Below are positions 7,751 through 14,027 of a stretch of DNA of 64,000 nucleotides, piece after piece. The notes under the pieces are model-generated. The model was not told the origin of the DNA. It did not search any database and worked only from the letters and a program-made list of their open reading frames with translations. This DNA is from SZUA-265 sp965651905. GTDB taxonomy: Bacteria > Myxococcota_A > Polyangia > Polyangiales > Polyangiaceae. Both the position numbers and the translations under genes were made by a program. Position 1 is the first letter of the stretch. Every line of letters starts with the position of its first letter. The stretch lies in NCBI GenBank assembly GCA_965651905.1, contig CBFGUG010000037.1:1-64000 (forward strand), written 5' to 3'.

Positions 7751-8668
7751 ATGGATGTTGTACGAGAAGGCGACGCCGTCGTAGTTCGCGCTGCCCCGAT
7801 GCGAAGCCTGGGCGCGGCCGGGCTGTTGTTTCTGCTGCTCGGTCTCGCGTTGATCCTCGCCAGCAGCGTTTCTGCTGGCTCCGTGGGTCTGTTGTTGCTC
7901 GCCGGGCTGTTGTTCTTCGCGTCCCGTTGGCGTCCGAGGTTGTGCCGCCTCGCGAGAATCGGCAGCGCCGTCACCGTCGATGGGGCTCCTCAGCCGGGCG
8001 CCCATGCCGTTCAGGCGCGCTGGTCTGGCGCCCACGCGGCGCACCTCGAACTGATGCTCCTCGGAGACGAGCGTCCGATGCTCGTGGTCAGCCATCCGCA
8101 CGTCGGCGCCACCCTCGCGGTCGCCGAACGCCTCACCGAGGAACTCGGCTTGGCCCTCTGTAGCGATGCTGATACGCGGGTGGAAACCGCTGATCCTCCA
8201 CCTGGGGCCACGGCCACCTTGCGTCGATCTGCCTCCCAGGTGCGCGCTCAACTCGCCAGCGCATGGGTGGGCGCAGTGATCGCCGTCTACATCGGCATCC
8301 TCACCTGGACTCACGTCGACTTAGGACGGCCCTTGCATCCCATCAGCATTGCCTGCGCGGTTTTGGCCCCGGGCACTTTGCTCGGCATCGCTCTCCTGCT
8401 CAAGCTGCTCACGAGACGCATCTGTTTCGACGGCCCCCTGCGAGTGGTCGTGCAGTGGTCTTCGCTACGCGTCTTTTCGCAACACTTTTCGGACGCCAAG
8501 CTCGGGTTCATCGCGCTGCTGCATCCGCAATTGCGTCTCGCCTACTTGTGGTTGAGAGACAACGAACAATCGATTCTGCTGACGACCGACTCCGAGTCGT
8601 TGGCGCACGTGGCCGCCGCGCTGAAACGGCGCGGCGTCACCAACCTGATGAAGAACGAAGACTCATGA
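7751..8668 (+). CDS. Multi-pass membrane protein of unknown function
   Basis: 305 aa from ATG 7751; the frame is open upstream to 7607 but that part is not convincing coding sequence. Two hydrophobic hairpins are visible, at about residues 19-55 (LGAAGLLFLLLGLALILASS and a following segment) and about 165-220, giving four membrane segments with a soluble part of about 100 residues between them. No family is recognised. The stop codon overlaps the ATG of the downstream sulfatase-fold lipoprotein (ATGA), so the two are translationally coupled and probably work together, for example with this protein handling a membrane substrate. That functional tie is inference. Confidence 0.65.
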   Translation: MDVVREGDAVVVRAAPMRSLGAAGLLFLLLGLALILASSVSAGSVGLLLLAGLLFFASRWRPRLCRLARIGSAVTVDGAPQPGAHAVQARWSGAHAAHLELMLLGDERPMLVVSHPHVGATLAVAERLTEELGLALCSDADTRVETADPPPGATATLRRSASQVRAQLASAWVGAVIAVYIGILTWTHVDLGRPLHPISIACAVLAPGTLLGIALLLKLLTRRICFDGPLRVVVQWSSLRVFSQHFSDAKLGFIALLHPQLRLAYLWLRDNEQSILLTTDSESLAHVAAALKRRGVTNLMKNEDS

Positions 8669-10089
8669 AATTCACAAGCAAACGGCTGGTCGTCATCATC
8701 GGCGCTGGGTTGCTGCTGCTCGGCACAGCCGCCTGCAAGGACGACGACCCGCCAAAACCAACCCCAGCACCCGCGAAGGCGCCAGAACCTACGGAAAAAG
8801 CGCCTTCCCCAGCGGCAACTGCAACGGCAACCCAAACGGCCGAGACGCCCAAACCGCCCCCTAAGCTGAACGTCCTGTTGCTCACCATCGACAGTATGCG
8901 CGCGAAAATGCCGTGGACCGGTTACGAGCGCGACATCGCCCCCAACTTGACCAAGCTCGCCAAACAATCCGTCAACTACGAGAACGCGTACTCAGCGTCG
9001 AGCTACACTGCCAAGAGCGTGTCCGCGATGCTGACAGGCCGTTATCCTTCAGCCATCTATCGTTCGGGGTACTTCTTCGCCGCGTTCTCACAGGCGAACC
9101 TGTTCTTCACCGAAGTCCTTCAAGATGCCGGCGTTCACACCATGGGCGGCCACGGGCACGGCTATTTCGACCCCGTCAAAGAAAAGGCGCTCGATCAGGG
9201 GTTCGACGTGTGGAAGATCACCCCCGGCATCGACTTCGACAACGAGACGGACAATCACGTCACCAGCCACAAGATGACCGACATGGCCATCGAAATGCTG
9301 AAAGACCCCAAAGCCAGCAACGGGCAGTTCTTCATGTGGCTCCACTACATGGATCCCCACGATCGCTACATCCAACACGCCGACACGCCGACATTCGGCA
9401 AGAAGGCGCGCGACCGCTACGACTCGGAGATGTTCTACACCGACAAACACGTCGGCAGACTGCTCGACTACATGCGTGAGCAGCCCTACTGGGAGAACAC
9501 GGCGATCATAGTCAGCGCCGATCACGGCGAGGCTTTCGGCGAACACGACATGTACAAACACGCCTTCGAGGTGTGGGAAGTGATCACTCACGTTCCGCTC
9601 CTCGTTTACGCGCCAGGAGCGAAAGTGCGCACGATCCGCGAACGCCGCTCGCTCATCGACATCGCGCCCACTGTCCTCGACTTGATGGGCATCGAGAAAA
9701 TACCGGAGAGCTTCCAGGGGCGCTCGCTCGCAGGGGAAGTGTTCGGCGACGAACCCGACGACCGCGAACCCATCGTGCTCGAGCTACCCGAAGACCACGA
9801 CAACCTGCACCGCCGCGCGATCATTCAAGACGGCTACAAGCTCATCATCAAGAGCAACGGGCACACGAAGCTATTGTTCAACCTCGAAGAAGATCCGGAC
9901 GAGAAAACGGACCTGTCGAAGAAACGACCCGAGAAGTTCGCGGAGATGATGGCGCTCTACGACAAGACCGTGGAGAAGATCGGCCCCATCAAACCCTACG
10001 GGGGCATGAAGATGCGCAGCGGTGGCACTGCCGATGGCCCGATGGGCCCCGACACGGCGCCCGCGAGCGACGAGCAAGAAAAGAAGTGA
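8665..10089 (+). CDS. Sulfatase-fold (alkaline phosphatase superfamily) lipoprotein
   Basis: 474 aa from ATG 8665, which overlaps the previous stop. Lipoprotein signal with lipobox TAAC (Cys24), then a Pro/Ala/Thr-rich linker to about residue 66. The sulfatase core follows: LLLTIDSMR (metal Asp76), a helix segment TAKSVSAMLTGRYPS where the family has C/S-x-P-x-R, HYMDPHDRY, IIVSADHGEAFGEH (metal site) and HVPLLVYAPG. The residue at the formylglycine position is Thr115 and the usual Arg is Val, so this is not a classical sulfatase; a phosphotransferase or phosphodiesterase using Thr, as in LtaS-type enzymes, is possible. Predicted to act on the periplasmic or surface side. Confidence 0.85.
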   Translation: MKFTSKRLVVIIGAGLLLLGTAACKDDDPPKPTPAPAKAPEPTEKAPSPAATATATQTAETPKPPPKLNVLLLTIDSMRAKMPWTGYERDIAPNLTKLAKQSVNYENAYSASSYTAKSVSAMLTGRYPSAIYRSGYFFAAFSQANLFFTEVLQDAGVHTMGGHGHGYFDPVKEKALDQGFDVWKITPGIDFDNETDNHVTSHKMTDMAIEMLKDPKASNGQFFMWLHYMDPHDRYIQHADTPTFGKKARDRYDSEMFYTDKHVGRLLDYMREQPYWENTAIIVSADHGEAFGEHDMYKHAFEVWEVITHVPLLVYAPGAKVRTIRERRSLIDIAPTVLDLMGIEKIPESFQGRSLAGEVFGDEPDDREPIVLELPEDHDNLHRRAIIQDGYKLIIKSNGHTKLLFNLEEDPDEKTDLSKKRPEKFAEMMALYDKTVEKIGPIKPYGGMKMRSGGTADGPMGPDTAPASDEQEKK

Positions 10090-10131
10090 TCGGACGTCGA
10101 GGCCGCTCGCGGTTCAGCGCAATTGCATGGA

Positions 10132-10149
10132 GTGGCGGCTCACCGCCAC
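10132..10149. terminator. Hairpin between convergent genes
   Basis: A perfect 7-bp stem GTGGCGG / CCGCCAC with a CTCA tetraloop lies in the 71-bp gap between the sulfatase-like gene and the convergent metalloprotease gene. No T-tract on either side. Confidence 0.4.
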
Positions 10150-10160
10150 GCGCGGAAACG

Positions 10161-12272
10161 TCAAGAGCGGCTCGCTCGGCGACGTCTCGCGAGCCAAACG
10201 CTCAGGAGTCCGAACAGCATCAGTTCACTCTGCGGCGGAACAACTCGACCGGCAAGCGTGCAGTCACACCCCTCGGCGCCCACGCGGTCCTCACTCGTGG
10301 GGTGCGACGCCGCGTCACTCGAAGCTCCTGCATCGCCCCTGGCGGCCGCGTCGCTGGGAACCTCCGCATCATCTGACGTCGAGTCATCGCCACCCGCATC
10401 GGGATGCGTCGGGCTTTCTGCGTCGTCAGCCGCAGCCCCCGCGTCGCGGGGATCCTGTGGGGCGTCGTCCGCCCCCACGTCGTCGACGCCTGCCTCGGGA
10501 TCGTCGTCTGGAACGACACTGTCGTCTGCGCTGTCACTGTCGTCTGGGTTCTGGTCGTCCGCAGCTGGCTCGTCGCTTTGCGCATCGTCACCGCTCGGGG
10601 GCGACCCCTGCAGATCTTCGATGGGGGGCAGCGGCGAACCGTCCCAAGAGGGCAATAGCGGCGTGGCCACCTCGCGCCCGCAGTTGCGCGGACAATCACC
10701 GAGCGCGGGGCCATCGTCACACGTCTCGGCGGCATCGACGACACCATCGCCGCAGTACGGCAAGCGGCAGTTGCTGCGACAGGCGTCAGGCACGCCATCG
10801 TCGTTGAGCGCTCCGTCGTCACAGCCCTCACCGGGGCCGAGCTCGCCGTCGCCACACACCGCGCGCACCCAGCCGATGTCGCGCAGCAGCTGAACGCTCA
10901 GTTCGTCGACCTGATTGGCTACGAGGTCCGTCACCACGGGCTCCATCAACAGGCCGACGGGATCGCCATACGCTTGACGACGGCGCCGCACGGAAGCGTC
11001 CCAATGCGCCAGCGACGAACCTCCAGCCACGGGGTCCGTCGCGTTCATCAACAACCTGCCCCCAATACCCACCCCCAAAGCGGCGTCAGCGTCCGCCCGA
11101 AGCGAGGCGATCGGCATCTGCCCGCCTTCAACGCTCGCCAACAGCTCACCGTAGTCGCTCTGGGCGACGACCAGCGCGGGCAGCGCCACTGAAGTAGTCG
11201 TCAGTGGCGGTGGCGTGGGCGGCGAGGTATCGAGCAGGCTGCGAACGACTGCGCCGGCGGCTCCTGCGCGCTCCGCTTCGACGAGCTGCGTCGAGAGTGA
11301 CGGACAGTTCAGCGATTCTCGCAGCAGCACGACCGTTCCAGAAAGTTCACTTCCCGTGCACCCCGCACCATCACTGAACGTCGCCAGCACGCCCTGCACC
11401 TGCGCTTCGGAAACGCGCGGATCTGCAGCCAACTCCGCCACTTGCAACACTCGACGCTCGCCGTCGTCGATCTCCAACTGCGGTGCGCCAAGCGCCAATA
11501 CCGAGCTAGCGTCTGCAGCGACGGCAGAGCCCATCCACAACAGCCCGCGAGCGTTACGCGCGGAGGCGGCGCGCTCGTCGCTGTTCATGCGGTCCCAGTA
11601 GCGCCCCAGATCTGCGTCGTAGAGCAACCCATCGAACGGCCCGAACCCTGGGCTCGGCGAGCCCGTCTCCGCGTCGACCAGATTGGTGAAGCCCAAGCCG
11701 TGCGCCAACTCGTGCAGCGCGGTGTTGAGAAAGCTGGTCCGTCCCGCGGTTTCGCCGAGCGCATAGTCCCACGTGAATCCAGGCAGACAATCGTCGTCGT
11801 CGATACGCGGGTTGAACTGAGCGATGATGTCTGGGGTCCCTGGCTCGAGGTCACGCCCCGCCAAACGATCGGCAAGCGCCGAAGGATAAAAGTGGTCGGC
11901 CCGCGGCGCGCCGCTGAAGCCGCGCAGCGCGCTCAGCGGATTGGCGCTACCAAGCACCGCCCCTTGCTCGTCACAGTGGAGCGCAGCAGAAGCCGAGAAC
12001 GACGCCGAGACCCGGATCGAAACGCTGCTGTCGAGCTCCGCCGACCATATCTCGAGCGCCCGTTCGAACGCCGCACGGCGCTGGGCTCCGCGTGTCAGTC
12101 CTGGGTTACCCTCCGCGGGACTGCTCAGCGCCTGATCGAAAAAACCCTCACCATCAGCGTCGACGTATTCGATCTCGAAGTTCAACTCAGCTCGGGCGGC
12201 TGAAACAGTGGTCAGCGCTGAGGCGACCAGAGCAGCTGCGCCAGCTCGCGACACCGCGACGTGCACCGTCAA
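10161..12272 (-). CDS. Secreted zinc metalloprotease with PA-like insert and MYXO-CTERM-like tail
   Basis: 703 aa. N-terminal signal peptide (about residues 1-28, cut after SAARA). A zincin motif HELAHGLGFTNLVD lies near residue 190, the HExxHxxGxxxxxD arrangement. Between it and a later segment is a stretch of about 130 residues resembling a protease-associated domain (GTVVLLRESLNCPSL, ALVVAQSDYGELL). Two Cys-rich repeats with CGDGELGPGEGCDDG and CGDGVVDAAETCDDG follow (DUF4215-like), then a long Asp/Ser/Ala-rich linker and a tail with GCDC, a hydrophobic stretch LMLFGLLSVWLA and RRRR, matching the MYXO-CTERM layout for surface sorting. It is thus a predicted surface or secreted protease. 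The start overlaps the upstream gene by 4 bp. Confidence 0.88.
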   Translation of the reverse strand: MTVHVAVSRAGAAALVASALTTVSAARAELNFEIEYVDADGEGFFDQALSSPAEGNPGLTRGAQRRAAFERALEIWSAELDSSVSIRVSASFSASAALHCDEQGAVLGSANPLSALRGFSGAPRADHFYPSALADRLAGRDLEPGTPDIIAQFNPRIDDDDCLPGFTWDYALGETAGRTSFLNTALHELAHGLGFTNLVDAETGSPSPGFGPFDGLLYDADLGRYWDRMNSDERAASARNARGLLWMGSAVAADASSVLALGAPQLEIDDGERRVLQVAELAADPRVSEAQVQGVLATFSDGAGCTGSELSGTVVLLRESLNCPSLSTQLVEAERAGAAGAVVRSLLDTSPPTPPPLTTTSVALPALVVAQSDYGELLASVEGGQMPIASLRADADAALGVGIGGRLLMNATDPVAGGSSLAHWDASVRRRRQAYGDPVGLLMEPVVTDLVANQVDELSVQLLRDIGWVRAVCGDGELGPGEGCDDGALNDDGVPDACRSNCRLPYCGDGVVDAAETCDDGPALGDCPRNCGREVATPLLPSWDGSPLPPIEDLQGSPPSGDDAQSDEPAADDQNPDDSDSADDSVVPDDDPEAGVDDVGADDAPQDPRDAGAAADDAESPTHPDAGGDDSTSDDAEVPSDAAARGDAGASSDAASHPTSEDRVGAEGCDCTLAGRVVPPQSELMLFGLLSVWLARRRRASRS

Positions 12273-12895
12273 TGAGCCCCTACTGCCTCGATCGGCGGAG
12301 CGGCAGCGGGCAGTGCGTGCCGCTCCAGCTCAACGGCGAGATCCGCACACAACGGAAGCAGCCGCGACAAGTCACTGACGGGGATGTACGGCGGGCGCCC
12401 GTAGTCGAAAACGCACTCGATGCGTTCACTATCGACATTGAGCTGCTTGAGCTTGGGATACGAGCGCAGTCCGTCGAGCAGTTCGCGCAATCTCGGGCTG
12501 TCCCCCATTTCCTCCATGCCAGACGCACAATAGCGATTCGGCAGCCAATCATCCAACTTGCGCGAACCGAGGGAAAAGCTGACCAAGTCTTCGGGCTTGC
12601 GCTTGAAATACGAGTGGTTGTGCAGGGCTAGCGTGGGATGCGCTCGGAGCCAAACCACGATGCGCGCGCCTTCGTCGGCTTGCACCAAAACGCGGTGGTG
12701 GCGGTATTCGCCACGCAGGCGACCCAATCCTTTGGGATTGCTCGGCTCCAGAAACGAAAGCCCAAAGTCCTCTGCCATGGCGGGATAATTGCGGTGGGCG
12801 CGCGCTCGACTGGCCTTGCGCAACGTCGTCCCAACCAGCATCCCAACGAACATCAGGATGCCGATCGGCAACCCCTGGGCCCAATCAAAGTCCAT
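12269..12895 (-). CDS. Membrane-anchored protein of unknown function
   Basis: 208 aa starting MDFDWAQGLPIGILMFVG with one N-terminal membrane segment (about residues 8-25), followed by a soluble cytoplasmic or periplasmic domain of about 180 residues containing HHRVLVQADEG and ERIECVFDYGRPP. No family recognised; the short central pattern RLRGEYRHHRVLVQ is reminiscent of proteins of unknown function in the same phylum. The stop overlaps the start of the metalloprotease gene by 4 bp, so the pair is probably one operon and this protein may assist its export or sensing; that is inference. Confidence 0.65.
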   Translation of the reverse strand: MDFDWAQGLPIGILMFVGMLVGTTLRKASRARAHRNYPAMAEDFGLSFLEPSNPKGLGRLRGEYRHHRVLVQADEGARIVVWLRAHPTLALHNHSYFKRKPEDLVSFSLGSRKLDDWLPNRYCASGMEEMGDSPRLRELLDGLRSYPKLKQLNVDSERIECVFDYGRPPYIPVSDLSRLLPLCADLAVELERHALPAAAPPIEAVGAH

Positions 12896-13134
12896 GCTGG
12901 GCTCAGTCTAGTGCAGGAGTAAGGCTGCGCATGGGGAGTTACCACGATGAGGACTCGAACCGCGCGCTACCGCGTTGGCCCAGCGCGGCTCAGATTGCGC
13001 CGAGCTCCGTGAAGCGGGGCAACGGCCGGCGAGCCGTGTTCATTTGTGGGAGTTTTTCAAGAAGCTGCGATGCGCTTGTTCGCACTCTGAACGAGGCCTA
13101 AGCTTGCTGGACACCCTGGCGACCGCGCGAAAGC

Positions 13135-13305
13135 ATGCCGACAGACACTGACGACCACGCTCCCCGCTCCGCGAATGACACGTCCCTCGACGTGGCCAGC
13201 TCGGGCTCGACCGTCCGCTCCACCCCCGAGCACGACGTGTCGTCAGCCGACACCGACGGCGACGCTTGCGTCAGCTGGGGTGAAGAGGTTCTGATCGTGC
13301 CTTGA
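13135..13305 (+). CDS. Possible small 56-aa protein
   Basis: ATG 13135 opens a 56-codon frame ending in TGA at 13303-13305. The first 40 residues are polar and look disordered (many Ser, Thr, Asp); the last 13 (CVSWGEEVLIVP at the end) are hydrophobic with one Cys. Third codon positions are strongly G/C, like the real genes around it, which is the main support. No clear ribosome-binding site is present. No family recognised and no neighbour suggests a role. Could be a gene remnant rather than a functional peptide gene. Confidence 0.35.
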   Translation: MPTDTDDHAPRSANDTSLDVASSGSTVRSTPEHDVSSADTDGDACVSWGEEVLIVP

Positions 13306-13335
13306 GGCGATCAGCTCGTCGGGTATGCATCGCGG

Positions 13336-13390
13336 ACGACCGAGCGATCGGCTGATCGAACTCGCAACTCACGACCGAGCGATCGGCTGA
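13336..13390. repeat. Two identical 20-bp direct repeats
   Basis: ACGACCGAGCGATCGGCTGA occurs at 13336-13355 and again at 13371-13390, separated by 15 bp. Each copy contains the small palindrome CCGA-GCGA-TCGG. Confidence 0.85.
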
Positions 13391-13423
13391 CCACCACCAT
13401 CGGTCGCACCGTGCCCGTGGCTT

Positions 13424-13474
13424 GGTTCGGCCCAGCCCGATGATTGGCCCAGCCCCGTGATTGGCCAAGCCCGA
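13424..13474. repeat. Degenerate 17-bp tandem repeat, three copies
   Basis: Three 17-bp units at 13424-13440, 13441-13457 and 13458-13474 share the core TTGGCCCAGCCC with a few substitutions. They lie directly between the 20-bp repeats and the tRNA-Asp terminator. Confidence 0.75.
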
Positions 13475-13494
13475 TTGCTGCCCCCAATAGACCA

Positions 13495-13520
13495 AAGCCC
13501 CAAGAGGGCTCTTGGGGCTT
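13495..13520 (-). terminator. Terminator-like palindrome after tRNA-Asp
   Basis: A perfect 11-bp stem (AAGCCCCAAGA / TCTTGGGGCTT) with a 4-nt loop lies 5 bp beyond the 3' end of tRNA-Asp on the minus strand. The following sequence is only moderately T-rich. Confidence 0.6.
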
Positions 13521-13524
13521 CCAG

Positions 13525-13598
<74 letters not shown>

Positions 13599-14027
13599 TT
13601 TGGGGAGACGGTGTCTACCACACGACGCCTGGAAGGCTACAAGAAGAAAACCAAAAATTCACGACTTCCCGGACGCTTGGGCTTGGCGGCCAGGAGTCGC
13701 CCGCTCGAGGCGAGACGAGCTGAGTAGCCTCGAAGGCATTGATCATTTGTGGGTGCCCCCACCCCAGCCTCCTCGCGCTTCGCGCTGCGGGGGCTGGCCT
13801 CCCCCAAATCGCCCGCCCGCGGGCTCAGGGGGAGAGTCACGTCGAGTGAGGCGCGCCGCAACAAAGCCGCAGCGAACGTCGCGCACGCGAAAAAATGAAA
13901 AAGCGATGAACGCTTCGGGAGCTGCGGGAACAGAGCAGTGAATCCCCAACGTCACTTCGACGCACGGCGCGTCGTCACAGGCCACTCCTGTACGCCGTGT
14001 TCTAGGTGAACAACCAAGGAGCCTCTC
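13599..14027. other. Intergenic region between tRNA-Asp and the Ton operon
   Basis: 429 bp with no supported gene. It contains a hairpin-rich, C-rich block at 13750-13840 and, at its end, the ribosome-binding site AAGGAG (14016-14021) of the TonB-dependent receptor. Promoters for both the tRNA (minus) and the operon (plus) must lie here, but no consensus is clear. Confidence 0.5.
13762..13797. repeat. Extragenic imperfect hairpin
   Basis: CCAGCC (13764-13769) pairs with GGCTGG (13792-13797), and inside it CGCG (13774-13777) pairs with CGCG (13781-13784) around CTT. The block is flanked by C-runs and resembles a palindromic extragenic element; no second copy was noticed in this window. Confidence 0.5.

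Larger units (their letters stand above)
12896..13524. other. Gene-poor stretch before tRNA-Asp
   Basis: This 629-bp stretch has no confidently supported gene. It holds an 11-bp match to the T-loop region of the nearby tRNA-Asp at 12951-12961 (GGACTCGAACC), a small 56-codon ORF at 13135-13305, two identical 20-bp repeats, a 17-bp tandem repeat and a terminator-like palindrome next to the tRNA 3' end. Confidence 0.5.

Noticed and set aside
12269..12895. Lipoprotein or exported protease chaperone
   Set aside because: The N-terminal hydrophobic stretch lacks a cleavage site or lipobox; only a membrane anchor can be supported.
12941..12990. Possible second tRNA gene on the minus strand
   Set aside because: The T-loop-like GGTTCGAGTCC is present, but T-stem and acceptor arms do not pair and no anticodon arm is visible.
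13321..13520. CRISPR array near tRNA-Asp
   Set aside because: Only two copies of the 20-mer and a tandem 17-mer without unique spacers; no cas genes.
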